From: Prescottella subtropica
GTDB lineage: Bacteria > Actinomycetota > Actinomycetes > Mycobacteriales > Mycobacteriaceae
Reading direction: 5' to 3'
Length of the DNA stretch: 64,000 nt
Assembly (NCBI RefSeq): GCF_005434945.1
Contig: NZ_SKCH01000013.1
Location: 1-64,000 of the forward strand
The position numbers were made by a program, and so were the translations under genes. A model generated the notes under the pieces. It searched no databases. It was not told the DNA's origin and saw only the letters and a program-made list of their open reading frames with translations. Of the stretch, positions 7,907 through 16,758 are shown in pieces; position 1 is the first letter of the stretch; every line of letters starts with the position of its first letter.

Positions 7907-9175
7907 GTGCAGTTCGACCAATCATCCTTCGACGACCCCGTCAAGCGCCGCGACCTGCGGCGGATGAAGGCCGTCGCGACCGGTTTCCTGGTATTCGCGA
8001 CCGTCGTCTACTTCTTCTGCCGATGGCAGGAGAGTCGCGGCGCCGGCGAATGGGTCGGGTACGTGCGGGCGGCGTCGGAGGCCGGGATGGTCGGTGCGCT
8101 CGCCGACTGGTTCGCGGTGACCGCACTGTTCCGGCATCCGCTGGGCCTGAAGATCCCGCACACCGCGATCATCAAACGTAAGAAGGATCAGCTCGGCGAG
8201 TCGCTGAGCAGCTTCGTCGGCGACAACTTCCTCGCCCCGGACGTGGTGTCCGCGAAGGTGAGTGCCGCGCAGATCCCGCTGCGGGTGGGTACCTGGATGG
8301 CCGAGCCCGTGCACGCGCAGCGGGTGGCCGCCGAGACGTCGACGCTGCTGCGCGGTGTGGTCGAGGTGCTCTCCGACGACGACATCACCGCGATCATCGA
8401 CAACACCATCGTCCGGCGGATCGCCGAACCCGACTGGGGCCCGCCGATCGGCAAGGTGCTCACCGAACTGCTGCACGAGAACCGGCAACTGCCGCTACTG
8501 GACCTGCTCGCCGAACGCGCCCACCAGTGGGCGCTCGGCAGCCGCGACACGATCGACCGCATCATCACCCGCGACGCCCCGTCGTGGTCACCGAAGTTCG
8601 TCGACGCCCTGCTCGGGGAGAAGATCTACCGCGAACTCGTCGAGTTCACGTGGAAGGTGCGGTCCGACCCGGAGCACGAGGTCCGGTTGGCCGCCGACCG
8701 GTTCCTCGTCGACTTCGCCGACGACCTGCAGAACGATCCCGCGACCATCGCGAAGGCCGAGTCGATCAAGGCCGAGATCATGGGCCGCGAGGAGATCACC
8801 GGGCTCGCGTCCGCGACGTGGCGGGTCGCCAAACGGCTCATCACCGAATCGGTCGACGACCCGGACAGCACGCTGCGCCGCAAGATCGCCGAGAACGTCG
8901 CGGGCTTCGGTGCCCGACTGCGCGACGACGACGCGCTGCGCGGCAAGGTCGACGGCTGGCTGGTTGCGGGAACCCGGTACGTCGCCGAGAACTACACCGG
9001 CGAGATCACCGCGGTCATCACCGAGACCGTGCAGCGCTGGGACGCCGAGGAAGCCAGCCGCAAGATCGAACTCCAGGTGGGACGCGACCTGCAGTTCATC
9101 CGCATCAACGGCACCGTCGTCGGCGCCCTCGCCGGCCTGGCGATCTACACGCTGTCCGAACTGCTGTTCGCCTGA
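7907..9175 (+). CDS. DUF445 membrane protein
   Basis: A 422-residue DUF445 protein. The family hallmark GMVGALADWFAVTALFRHPL is present near residue 55, after a first membrane segment (about residues 22-40). A long charged helical region with apolipoprotein-like periodicity follows, and a terminal membrane helix near residues 400-420 (VVGALAGLAIYTL) closes it. Members are inner-membrane proteins of unknown function found widely in bacteria. GTG 7907 is preferred because CACAAT lies 6 nt upstream and the downstream sequence matches the family N-terminus. Confidence 0.82.
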   Translation: MQFDQSSFDDPVKRRDLRRMKAVATGFLVFATVVYFFCRWQESRGAGEWVGYVRAASEAGMVGALADWFAVTALFRHPLGLKIPHTAIIKRKKDQLGESLSSFVGDNFLAPDVVSAKVSAAQIPLRVGTWMAEPVHAQRVAAETSTLLRGVVEVLSDDDITAIIDNTIVRRIAEPDWGPPIGKVLTELLHENRQLPLLDLLAERAHQWALGSRDTIDRIITRDAPSWSPKFVDALLGEKIYRELVEFTWKVRSDPEHEVRLAADRFLVDFADDLQNDPATIAKAESIKAEIMGREEITGLASATWRVAKRLITESVDDPDSTLRRKIAENVAGFGARLRDDDALRGKVDGWLVAGTRYVAENYTGEITAVITETVQRWDAEEASRKIELQVGRDLQFIRINGTVVGALAGLAIYTLSELLFA

Positions 9176-9206
9176 CACCCGAACGTCGCACTGTGGCGTC
9201 CGTCAC

Positions 9207-9250
9207 GTGCTAACAAAGTGCTTGCAATTGTTAGCACCTGCTCCTACCGT
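9207..9250 (+). promoter_or_regulatory. Promoter and operator of the XRE-hbhA operon
   Basis: TTGCAA (9222-9227) and TACCGT (9245-9250) are -35 and -10 boxes with a 17-bp spacer. A perfect 10-bp inverted repeat, GTGCTAACAA (9207-9216) and TTGTTAGCAC (9228-9237), brackets the -35. Binding there would compete with RNA polymerase; the XRE protein encoded 30 bp downstream is the natural candidate. Confidence 0.7.
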
Positions 9251-9279
9251 GGGTTTTGCGTACGGAACAGGGAGTGCTG

Positions 9280-9810
9280 ATGGCCGATGAACCTCGTGAT
9301 ACGGAACCCGGTAGCGGGAACGGTCCGACCGACATGAGCGGTGCGGCCCGTGCGGTCGCGGAGGCAGCCCAGGACATCGGCAGCTTCATCCGGTCCCAGC
9401 GGGAGGCCGCGCAGGTGTCACTGCGGCAGCTCTCCCAGCTCGCCGGCATCAGCAACCCCTATCTCAGTCAGATCGAGCGCGGACTGCGCAAGCCGTCCGC
9501 CGACGTCCTCGCGCAGATCGCGAAGGGGTTGCGGGTCTCGTCCGAGGTTCTGTACATGCAGGCCGGGATTCTCGAGAAGCGCCCCCACAGCCCGGTCCGG
9601 GACGCACTGCTGTCCGACGGTGTCCTCACCGAACGACAGAAGCAGGTGCTGCTCGAGATCTACGAGTCGTTCTGTCGGGAGAACGACCCGCACCAGTCCG
9701 CTACGGCCGTTGTGACCCCGGGGGGTACGGCCGCAGTGGACGACGAACACGAGATCCGCAAGATCCGCAAGATCTCAGACCCACTCGACAGGAGATCCGA
9801 GAATGACTGA
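9280..9810 (+). CDS. XRE-family helix-turn-helix regulator (Rv0474-like)
   Basis: A 176-residue DNA-binding protein. A 30-residue flexible start is followed by a complete XRE helix-turn-helix at about residues 35-90 (LRQLSQLAGISNPYLSQIER, then LAQIAKGLRVSSEVLYMQAG). The C-terminal tail is charged. ATG 9280 follows a GGGAG sequence; an in-frame TTG at 9256 is possible but weaker. It overlaps hbhA by 8 nt (ATGACTGA), so the two are cotranslated. The gene pair and order are the same as Rv0474-Rv0475 of M. tuberculosis. Autoregulation through the upstream inverted repeat is inferred. Confidence 0.88.
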   Translation: MADEPRDTEPGSGNGPTDMSGAARAVAEAAQDIGSFIRSQREAAQVSLRQLSQLAGISNPYLSQIERGLRKPSADVLAQIAKGLRVSSEVLYMQAGILEKRPHSPVRDALLSDGVLTERQKQVLLEIYESFCRENDPHQSATAVVTPGGTAAVDDEHEIRKIRKISDPLDRRSEND

Positions 9811-10708
9811 TCCGAAGTTCATCGAGACCGTGAAGACCCCGTTCTATGCGGCCGTCGGCACCGGTGACCTGGTCGTCCAGGCCGTCGCCGACGTGGTGTC
9901 CCAGGTGCGTGCCCGCACCGAGGATGCCGCCGCCACCGACATGGCGGGACGTCTCGACGAGGCCCGCGAACGCTGGGCCAACCTGCCGACCGAGGTCACC
10001 GAGGGCGTCGAGCAGCTGCGTGAGCGGCTCGCGGCACTGCCCGCTGAGCTGCCCGAGGAGCTGGCCGAGCTGCGCGAGCGGTTCACCGCCGAGGAGCTGC
10101 GCAAGGTTGCCGAGGCATACCTCAAGGTGGCGTCCGACCTGTACGTCGCGCTCGCCGAGCGTGGCGAGGAGGCGGTCGAGCGGATCCGCAAGCAGCCCGG
10201 CGTCGAGGAGCAGATCGGTCGCGCCGAGGCCGCATTCGGTGACGCCGTCGAGCTGACCGAGGAAGCCCTCGGCACCGTGGCCCGTCAGACCCGCGCCGTC
10301 GGCGAGCAGGCTGCCAAGCTCGCGGGCCGCGCCGCCGGCCGCATCAGCGACGTCGCCGACGAGGCCGCCGTCGTGCTGTCCGAGGCGAGCGACACCGTCG
10401 CCAACCGTCTGTCCCAGACCGGTGACTCGGTCGCCAGCCGCGTCGAGGCCGCCGGCGAGCGCGCCGAGGCGACGTCCGAGGTCGCCGCCGAGCGTGTCGA
10501 GTCCGCCGCGCCCAAGGCTGCACCGAAGTCCGATGCGAAGACCGAGACCGCTACCGCGGCCAAGCCTGCCGCCGAGAAGGCGCCCGCCCCGGCCGCCAAG
10601 AAGGCCGCACCGGTCAAGGCCGCACCGGCCGCTAAGCCGGCACCGGCCAAGACCGCCGGCACGGCCGCCGCCAAGAAGGCCTCCCCGGCCAAGAAGGCCA
10701 CCAACTGA
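9803..10708 (+). CDS. hbhA: Heparin-binding haemagglutinin-like protein
   Basis: A 301-residue HbhA homologue. The N-terminal half is an acidic long coiled coil rich in Glu, Leu and Arg (for example ELPEELAELRERFTAEELRK). The C-terminal 55 residues are Lys/Ala/Pro repeats (PAPAAKKAAPVKAAP, KKASPAKKATN), the heparin- and DNA-binding tail known from mycobacterial HbhA. A middle region of roughly residues 145-230 is a second helical segment that makes this protein about 100 residues longer than the mycobacterial one. In mycobacteria HbhA is a surface adhesin; in Rhodococcus the homologue has been tied to lipid droplets, so an intracellular lipid role is possible. Confidence 0.85.
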   Translation: MTDPKFIETVKTPFYAAVGTGDLVVQAVADVVSQVRARTEDAAATDMAGRLDEARERWANLPTEVTEGVEQLRERLAALPAELPEELAELRERFTAEELRKVAEAYLKVASDLYVALAERGEEAVERIRKQPGVEEQIGRAEAAFGDAVELTEEALGTVARQTRAVGEQAAKLAGRAAGRISDVADEAAVVLSEASDTVANRLSQTGDSVASRVEAAGERAEATSEVAAERVESAAPKAAPKSDAKTETATAAKPAAEKAPAPAAKKAAPVKAAPAAKPAPAKTAGTAAAKKASPAKKATN

Positions 10709-10726
10709 TCGAATCCCGATCTCGGA

Positions 10727-10760
10727 ACGGGCCCTGCGCACGAGAGTGCGCGGGGCCCGT
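10727..10760 (+). terminator. Strong hairpin after hbhA
   Basis: Fifteen-base arms (ACGGGCCCTGCGCAC and GTGCGCGGGGCCCGT) with one G-T wobble enclose a GAGA tetraloop. There is no U-tract. It lies 19 bp after the hbhA stop and just before the next gene's -10 box. Confidence 0.7.
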
Positions 10761-10781
10761 CCGAATTCGTAGGATGGACCC

Positions 10782-11075
10782 GTGGTCAACATTCACGGCA
10801 TCACCGGGCTGATCCTGTTCGCGCTGCAGTTGCTGGCACTCGCCGGGGCGGCATTCGCGATATTCCACGCGGCCCGGCAGCGTAAGGACGCCTTCACCGC
10901 CGTGGACAAGCTCACCAAGCCGATCTGGATCGGCATCCTCGCCGCGTCCCTACTGGTGATCTTCCTGTTCGGGGCGGTACACATGCTCGGCCTCATCGCG
11001 GTCGTCGCGGTGTGCGTCTATCTCGTCGACGTCCGCCCGCGGGTCGACGACATTCAGCGCGGCCCGCGCTGGTAG
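10782..11075 (+). CDS. DUF2516 membrane protein (Rv0476-like)
   Basis: A 97-residue protein with three hydrophobic segments (about 6-28, 44-64 and 66-84) separated by a basic loop (ARQRKDAF) and ending in a charged tail. It matches DUF2516, the family of Rv0476, and keeps the mycobacterial position after hbhA. Function unknown. GTG 10782 is set by the -10 box TAGGAT (10770-10775) 6 nt upstream, so the message should be leaderless and independent of the hbhA transcript. Confidence 0.8.
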   Translation: MVNIHGITGLILFALQLLALAGAAFAIFHAARQRKDAFTAVDKLTKPIWIGILAASLLVIFLFGAVHMLGLIAVVAVCVYLVDVRPRVDDIQRGPRW

Positions 11076-11103
11076 CGCTACCGAAGCGTCTATTGACGAA
11101 CGG

Positions 11104-11144
11104 TTACATGTAAACCTTGACAACAGTCATTGCGACGGTACGGT
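11104..11144 (+). promoter_or_regulatory. Promoter and TTACATGTAA palindrome upstream of the diiron oxygenase
   Basis: TTGACA (11117-11122) and TACGGT (11139-11144) form a consensus-like promoter with a 16-bp spacer. The perfect 10-bp palindrome TTACATGTAA (11104-11113) abuts the -35. This shape is common for TetR-type operators. The leader to ATG 11244 would be about 90 nt. Confidence 0.55.
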
Positions 11145-11243
11145 GGAATCAGGCTCGAAAAAGGGTCTGATCTGCCACTTCTGCGGCAGATGATCCACGT
11201 GAGCGCACCCCGTGCGTGAGCGGCCGATCAGCAGGAGGTGACC

Positions 11244-12191
11244 ATGTCGATCACCCGTCCGCGCCTGCGCCGCGGCACCCCGGGCGAGCGTCCACCGTCC
11301 CGTCGCATGCGGGCCGGGGACCGGCAGGACACCGCGTCCCGGCTGCTCGCCTCGTCCGCCCGCAAGTCGTACGACCCGCTCGTCGAGATCGACTGGGCGG
11401 CGCCGATCCCCGACGACCTGTACGGCATGACCCCCGAATGGTGCAGCCTGTACGGCACCGCGCTGTGGGAGTCGATGACCGAGCAGCAGCGGATCACCCT
11501 CACCCGGCACGAGGCCGCCAGCATCTCCGGCGCCGGCATCTGGTTCGAGATGATCCTCATGCAGATGCTGATCCGCGACATCTACTCGCACGACCCCGCC
11601 ACGTCGCACGTACAGTTCGCGCTCACCGAGATCGCCGACGAGTGCCGGCACTCCACGATGTTCGCCCGGTCCGCGCAGCGGTTCGGGATTCCGTCGTACC
11701 GGCCCCCGAAGTGGATCCTCAACGTGGCCCGCCCGTTCAAGGCCACCGCGTCCGGCTCCCTCGCCTACGGCGGCACCCTGTTCGTGGAGGAACTCCTCGA
11801 CGTGATGCAGCGCGACTTCCTGCGTGACGAACGCGTCCAGCCGATCACCCGCACCGTCAGCAGGATCCACGTCCTCGAGGAGTCGCGGCACATCCGGTTC
11901 GCGCGGGAGGAGACGGTGCGCCGCGTCGCACACCTGTCCCGGACCAAGCGGGCCTACCAACGTCTCGTCCTCGGCGTGAGTGCCTACTTCGTCGTCACCT
12001 GTCTGGTCAACGAACAGGTCTACGCCGCAGCCGGCCTCGACGTCGACGAAGCGAAGAAGGCCGCCCGCACCAACACGCACTACCACGAGATGATCCGCGA
12101 GGGCTGCCGCGATACCGTCGAATTCCTCGACGAGTGCGGCCTCGTCGGCGGCCCGTCGACGCTGTTCCTGCGCCGGGCGCACGTCCTCTAG
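11244..12191 (+). CDS. AurF-like diiron oxygenase
   Basis: A 315-residue protein of the AurF/p-aminobenzoate N-oxygenase fold, non-haem diiron enzymes that oxidise amines or hydroxylate. Iron-binding carboxylate and His motifs are visible: HEAASISGAGIWFE, EIADECRHSTMF (ExxxCRH), FVEELLDVMQRD and EESRHIRFAREE. The four-helix arrangement and length agree with the family. ATG 11244 is set by AGGAGG 5 nt upstream. The basic, disordered N-terminal 30 residues are typical of actinobacterial relatives. The substrate is unknown; it is probably cotranscribed with the following hydrolase. Confidence 0.8.
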   Translation: MSITRPRLRRGTPGERPPSRRMRAGDRQDTASRLLASSARKSYDPLVEIDWAAPIPDDLYGMTPEWCSLYGTALWESMTEQQRITLTRHEAASISGAGIWFEMILMQMLIRDIYSHDPATSHVQFALTEIADECRHSTMFARSAQRFGIPSYRPPKWILNVARPFKATASGSLAYGGTLFVEELLDVMQRDFLRDERVQPITRTVSRIHVLEESRHIRFAREETVRRVAHLSRTKRAYQRLVLGVSAYFVVTCLVNEQVYAAAGLDVDEAKKAARTNTHYHEMIREGCRDTVEFLDECGLVGGPSTLFLRRAHVL

Positions 12192-12346
12192 TGGGCGCCC
12201 TCACCGTGCGGGTACCGGCCGGAGCGGGAGCCCCGGTGGCGAGGGAACGTCAGATCTCGAAAGCGCTCGCGAAAGCCGCGAGTCGACTCGAACATGTTGC
12301 ACCCGAGACGGACTCGGTGCGCACCGGACAGAACAGGGGAGCAGGA

Positions 12347-13369
12347 GTGGGTGTTTTCGGATCCCGTAAGGGATGGTGGACGGTGGCGGGTCTCGCCGCG
12401 GTGGCGGGAGCGGGTGCGCTCGTGGCGCGCCGCCGGACGTCCGGTGGTCGGACGGCCGTCGGGCCGGACCGGTCCGACGTGTTCTCCACCCCGCGACTCG
12501 AACCGGAGATCCTGTCGGTCGTCTCCGCCGACGGTGCCGAACTGCACGTGCGCGCGTACGGCAACCCCGACGCCGAGCCGATCGTGTTCAGCCACGGCTG
12601 GGTGTGTTCCACCGAATTCTGGAACCCACAGGTCAACGCGCTCGCCGAGAAGTACCGCGTCATCACCTACGATCAGCGCGGCCACGGCCGCAGCGGTATC
12701 GGATCCGCCCCGCTGAGCCCGGACCTCCTCGCCGACGACCTCGCCGCCGTGCTGGCCGCGACCGTCACCGAAGGACACAAGGCCGAGATCGTCGGACACA
12801 GCATGGGCGGTATGAGCATCGTCGCGTGGGCTCGTCGCTACCCCGAGCAGGTCGAAAAGTACGCCGGCTCGATCCTGCTGGCCAGCACCGGCACCGACAA
12901 GCTCGTCGCCGAGACGACGGTCGTTCCACTGCCGCAACGCTTTCCGCGACTCCCGGTGCCGGTCGGCAAGGCGGTGCTGGGATCCACGCTGCCGATGCCG
13001 GCGTCCCCGCTGACCGCCCGGGCCATCCAGTACATCGCGCTGGCACCCGGTTCCGCGCGCGACGAGGTCGAGTTCTGCGAGCACATCGTGAACGCGTGCC
13101 CGCGGCAGACCCGCGGCGGGTGGGGGGCGGCGCTGAGCACCCTCGACATCACCGACGGGTTGAAGAACCTGACGGTGCCGACCACGGTGCTCGTCGGCAC
13201 CGCGGACCGGCTCACCCCGCCGTCGCACGCCCGTCGTCTCGCGCAGCTGCTCGACGACGACCATCACCTCGAGCGGTTGATCGTCCTGCCGGGTATCGGG
13301 CACATGACGTCGGTGGAGGCGGTCGACGAGTTCAACGCCGAGATCGAACGGCTCCGCGCCCTGACGTGA
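12347..13369 (+). CDS. Membrane-anchored alpha/beta hydrolase
   Basis: A 340-residue hydrolase. An N-terminal anchor helix (WWTVAGLAAVAGAGALVA, about residues 8-25) precedes the alpha/beta fold: oxyanion region FSHGWVCS, nucleophile elbow GHSMGG, acid in VGTADRLTPP and base in PGIGHMTS. The start is GTG 12347 with a purine-rich Shine-Dalgarno (AGGGGAGCAGGAG). The frame is open back to GTG 12191, which overlaps the previous stop, but the extra 52 residues look non-coding in character. The substrate is likely an ester; it cannot be named. Confidence 0.82.
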   Translation: MGVFGSRKGWWTVAGLAAVAGAGALVARRRTSGGRTAVGPDRSDVFSTPRLEPEILSVVSADGAELHVRAYGNPDAEPIVFSHGWVCSTEFWNPQVNALAEKYRVITYDQRGHGRSGIGSAPLSPDLLADDLAAVLAATVTEGHKAEIVGHSMGGMSIVAWARRYPEQVEKYAGSILLASTGTDKLVAETTVVPLPQRFPRLPVPVGKAVLGSTLPMPASPLTARAIQYIALAPGSARDEVEFCEHIVNACPRQTRGGWGAALSTLDITDGLKNLTVPTTVLVGTADRLTPPSHARRLAQLLDDDHHLERLIVLPGIGHMTSVEAVDEFNAEIERLRALT

Positions 13370-13390
13370 TACCCGTCAGCTGACCACTGT

Positions 13391-14278
13391 TCAGCTGAAC
13401 ACGACGGTCTTGCGGCCGTGCACCTGGACGCGGTCCTCCAGGTGCCACCGCAGGCCGCGGGCCAGAACCAGCTTCTCGATGTCGCGGCCCTGCCGGACCA
13501 TGTCGGCGACCTGGTCGGTGTGGTCGACGCGGATGACGTCCTGCTCGATGATGGGGCCGGCATCGAGTTCGGCGGTCACGTAGTGGCAGGTCGCGCCGAT
13601 CAGCTTCACACCCCGCACGAACGCCTGGTGGTAGGGGCGGGCGCCGATGAACGACGGCAGGAAGCTGTGGTGGATGTTGATCGCGCGGCCGGCCCAGTGT
13701 TCGCACAACTCGGCGGGCAGCACCTGCATGAACCGGGCCAGGACCACCGCGTCCGGGTCGTGGACGTCGACGAGCTTGCGGACCTGCTCGAACGCGGGTC
13801 CGCGTTCGGCGGGGTCCTTCGGGAACGACACGTAGTGGAAGTCGACGCCGTGCCGGCGGGCGACCGGCTCGAGATCGCGGTGGTTGCCGATGACCGCGGC
13901 CACCTCGCACTGCAACTCGCCCGCCGAGACCCGGCCGAGAAGGTCGTGCAGGCAGTGGCCTTCCTTGCTGACGAGCAGCACGACCCGCTTGCGTTCCCCG
14001 GTGTCGGTGAGCGTCCACTCGGTGTCGGGGCCGAGTTCGGCGGCGACGGCCGCGAACCTCTCCCGCATCTCCTCGAGACTCAGTGAGATCGACGACGCCC
14101 GCACTGCCTGCCGGGTGAAGAACCAGCCGGTGTCGGCGTCGGCGTGGTACGCCGCCTCGACGATCCACCCGCCGACCTCGGCGAGGAACGCGGAGATGCG
14201 GGCCACGATGCCGGTGCGGTCGGGGCAGCCCAGGGACAGAACGTAACGACGGTCGTCGGTCGAGGCAGCAGAACTCAT
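13391..14278 (-). CDS. purU: Formyltetrahydrofolate deformylase
   Basis: A 295-residue PurU that hydrolyses 10-formyltetrahydrofolate to formate and tetrahydrofolate, balancing one-carbon pools. The N-terminal ACT domain (YVLSLGCPDRTGIVARISAF) is followed by the formyltransferase-like catalytic domain with the invariant INIHHSFLPSFIGARPYHQA block and the catalytic Asp in AELDAGPIIEQD. Length matches the family (about 285-295). ATG 14278 is the family start. It is convergent with the hydrolase and runs in the same direction as the downstream-facing methyltransferase gene 17 bp upstream, so the two could share a transcript. Confidence 0.95.
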   Translation of the reverse strand: MSSAASTDDRRYVLSLGCPDRTGIVARISAFLAEVGGWIVEAAYHADADTGWFFTRQAVRASSISLSLEEMRERFAAVAAELGPDTEWTLTDTGERKRVVLLVSKEGHCLHDLLGRVSAGELQCEVAAVIGNHRDLEPVARRHGVDFHYVSFPKDPAERGPAFEQVRKLVDVHDPDAVVLARFMQVLPAELCEHWAGRAINIHHSFLPSFIGARPYHQAFVRGVKLIGATCHYVTAELDAGPIIEQDVIRVDHTDQVADMVRQGRDIEKLVLARGLRWHLEDRVQVHGRKTVVFS

Positions 14279-14295
14279 GGCCACAGTGTGGCAGG

Positions 14296-15144
14296 TCACC
14301 TCGAACCGGTGACCGCTGCCGTGCCGACGAGAGTGGACGCGTCGACGGTGTGTAGTCCGCGGTCGGTGATCAGGGCCATGACGTCGGTGCGGACCCGTTC
14401 GATCGTGGCGTCGGGCAGCCCGGCCAGGGCGCCCCGCAGCCCACTGCCCAGCACGAGGTTCCAGCAGAACTCCTCGGTCGCCGGGATCAGGTTCGACAGC
14501 TCGCGCACCACGGTGCCGGTGGTGCCGGCGGCGGCGAGCCAGGCCCGCAGCTTGCCGGCGCTGTCGAGCCGTTCGGCGTCCGCGACGGTGCGGGCGCTCT
14601 CCGGCAGCGGTGCCTGCAGGTGCGGGGTGAGAGCGTCGAAGAACACGGCCGCGAACTCGTGCAGCGCGGGCGCCCGCCACGTGGTGACGCCGACGGTCCC
14701 ACCGGGACGCACGAGCCGGGCCAGCCGGGCGAACGCCGCATCCATGTGCGGAAGGAAGAACACCGAGTACGACGCGAGGACGGCGTCGTAGCCGGCGGCC
14801 GGGACAGTGCTCGGCGGCTCCCATTCGGTGGCGTCGGCGCGGACGAACTCGATGTTGAGCAGTGCCCGGTCCGACGCGGTGACCCGGCCGTGTTCGAGCA
14901 GATCGTCGGACAGATCGATCGCGTGCACCTGGCCGGTGGGGCCGACCGCGGCTGCGGCCGCCAGCGCCGCCGACCCCGTCCCGCAGCCGACGTCGAGGAC
15001 CACGTCACCGGCCCGCAGCCCCGCCGCGAACACCAGGGACTGGCCGGCCGGACCCCACACCTGCGGGGTCACCCGGTCGAAATCGGCGGCCGCGGCGTCG
15101 AACGTCGCAGCGATGTCGCCGGCGCTGGTCTTCCCGACGCTCAC
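14296..15144 (-). CDS. Class I SAM-dependent methyltransferase
   Basis: A 282-residue methyltransferase. Motif I ([14 protein letters not shown]) and the post-I acidic residue ([14 protein letters not shown]) define the SAM pocket; [12 protein letters not shown] and the [13 protein letters not shown] strand follow. The family resembles UbiE/COQ5-type enzymes but the substrate-binding half is not diagnostic. GTG 15144 is preferred because TAGCAT (15152-15157) lies 7 nt upstream on the minus strand. It diverges from deoC, with the two starts only about 40 bp apart. Confidence 0.8.
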   Translation of the reverse strand: MSVGKTSAGDIAATFDAAAADFDRVTPQVWGPAGQSLVFAAGLRAGDVVLDVGCGTGSAALAAAAAVGPTGQVHAIDLSDDLLEHGRVTASDRALLNIEFVRADATEWEPPSTVPAAGYDAVLASYSVFFLPHMDAAFARLARLVRPGGTVGVTTWRAPALHEFAAVFFDALTPHLQAPLPESARTVADAERLDSAGKLRAWLAAAGTTGTVVRELSNLIPATEEFCWNLVLGSGLRGALAGLPDATIERVRTDVMALITDRGLHTVDASTLVGTAAVTGSR

Positions 15145-15181
15145 CCCTCCGATGCTAGCGACCTGTGCAAGGCTGCGAGGC

Positions 15182-15868
15182 ATGTCGGATCACACTGTCG
15201 ATCGGGCCCGGGTCGCCGCGATGATCGACCACACCCTGCTGGATCCGGTGGCATCGGACGCCGACGTCGCCACCCTCGTCGACGAGGCCCGCGAGCTCGG
15301 CGTGTACGCGGTGTGCGTGTCGCCGTCGATGCTGCCGCTTCCTGTGACGAACCGACCCGGTCCGCTGGTCGCGGCGGTCGTCGGGTTCCCGTCGGGCAAG
15401 CATCATTCGCTGGTGAAGGCGACCGAGGCGCGGCTCGCCGTCGACCAGGGGGCCGCCGAGATCGACATGGTGATCGACGTCGGGGCCGCGGCGGCAGGCG
15501 AGTTCGACGCCGTCTACGCCGACATCCTCGCGGTCCGGGATGCGATCGGCACCGGCCCGGTCCTCAAGGTGATCGTCGAGTCGGCGGCCCTGACCGACGA
15601 CGCGATCGTCGGGGCGTGCCGGGCCGCCGAGCGGGCCGGGGCGGACTTCGTGAAGACGTCCACCGGCTTCCACCCGGCGGGCGGTGCGAGCGTGGCTGCG
15701 GTGCGGCTGATGGCACAGACCGTCGGGGGGCGGCTCGGGATCAAGGCCAGCGGCGGCATCCGCACCGCCGCCGACGCGCTGGCCGTGATCGACGCCGGCG
15801 CCACCCGGCTGGGGTTGTCCCGCAGCCGGGCGGTGCTGGACGGGTTCGGTGGGCCGCCGATCAGATGA
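15182..15868 (+). CDS. deoC: Deoxyribose-phosphate aldolase
   Basis: A 228-residue DeoC, which cleaves 2-deoxyribose 5-phosphate to glyceraldehyde 3-phosphate and acetaldehyde in nucleoside catabolism. The Schiff-base lysine is in [10 protein letters not shown]; the second catalytic Lys is in [10 protein letters not shown], and the Asp in EIDMVIDVG is present. ATG 15182 has only a weak GCGAGG upstream. Its last 8 bases overlap the convergent DUF2993 gene. The position matches Rv0478. Confidence 0.95.
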   Translation: MSDHTVDRARVAAMIDHTLLDPVASDADVATLVDEARELGVYAVCVSPSMLPLPVTNRPGPLVAAVVGFPSGKHHSLVKATEARLAVDQGAAEIDMVIDVGAAAAGEFDAVYADILAVRDAIGTGPVLKVIVESAALTDDAIVGACRAAERAGADFVKTSTGFHPAGGASVAAVRLMAQTVGGRLGIKASGGIRTAADALAVIDAGATRLGLSRSRAVLDGFGGPPIR

Positions 15869-16625
15869 TGCTGCAGCCGGCGTTCGGGGCGTTCGGGTCC
15901 TGCGGCGGCATCACGTAGCGTCCGCCTGCGAGGTGCAGCTGGACGGCGTTGTCGGTGACGGTCAGCGATGTCGGCGCCATGCCGAGCGGGTACTGCTGCA
16001 GGCTCGCGGTGAGAGCCTGGACGACGCCGTCGACGAGCGACGTGGGCAGTCCGAGTCCGAGGATCTCGGCGCCCACGGTCTCGACCTGGACCTGTCCGTC
16101 CGCGATGGCGGGCCGGACGGTGAGGTCGGCGAGGCCGCCGACACTGAACTTCAGGGTGCCGGTCGCCGGGTCGGGGGTGACGCCGGTGATCAGGCCCATC
16201 GACTCGGACTGCACGGTCGCGAGGATGCCGTCGGTCTTCCACAGCACGTCGGCGGTGGAGCTGCCGATCGTGCCGCTGCTGTCGTCGGTGGCGGACATGT
16301 CGATGTCGTTCGCGCGGGCGTGCACCTGCATGCCCTTCGCCGGACCGAACGACGAACCGGCGCTGTCGATCGTCATGTAGGGCACGTTCTTGCTCGTCAT
16401 CTGCAGCAGCACCGGCTTCCAGCTGAGACCCACGTCGACCGGCGAGCCGAGTTGGCTCTGCAACTGGGACTCCATGCAACTGGTGGCGCGCTGGCGGACG
16501 AAGAGTTCGCCGCCGACCAGTGCGACGACGAGTGCGGCGACCACGATCAGCGAGATCACGAGCGCCTTGCGTCGCTTGGGCTTCGGTGCCGTGGGCGTCT
16601 GGGGTGCGTTCACTGTTGCCGACAT
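15861..16625 (-). CDS. DUF2993 (LmeA-like) membrane-anchored protein
   Basis: A 254-residue envelope protein. A Lys/Arg-rich cytoplasmic start (PKPKRRK) precedes one membrane helix (about residues 21-42), and the rest is a beta-rich exported domain of the DUF2993 type. LmeA, the characterised member in mycobacteria, binds phospholipids and affects mannan elongation in lipomannan synthesis. The pattern of alternating hydrophobic strands ([27 protein letters not shown]) supports a tubular lipid-binding fold. The protein ends with an unusual CSII tail. Position corresponds to Rv0479c. Confidence 0.75.
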   Translation of the reverse strand: MSATVNAPQTPTAPKPKRRKALVISLIVVAALVVALVGGELFVRQRATSCMESQLQSQLGSPVDVGLSWKPVLLQMTSKNVPYMTIDSAGSSFGPAKGMQVHARANDIDMSATDDSSGTIGSSTADVLWKTDGILATVQSESMGLITGVTPDPATGTLKFSVGGLADLTVRPAIADGQVQVETVGAEILGLGLPTSLVDGVVQALTASLQQYPLGMAPTSLTVTDNAVQLHLAGGRYVMPPQDPNAPNAGCSII

Positions 16626-16758
16626 GACAGGGATTCTCCCGGAAGACTCTGAGCAGTTTCTGTGAAACAGCATTCGGGATGGACACTGTGACCCACAAAG
16701 GTCCACGAAGGCCCGTGAAACTGTGATCTGCACCACGATGTGGCAGTAGGGTGTGGGC

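Noticed and set aside
12191..12346. 52-residue upstream extension of the membrane-anchored hydrolase starting at GTG 12191
   Set aside because: Although it overlaps the previous stop, the residues look non-coding and a much better ribosome site precedes GTG 12347.
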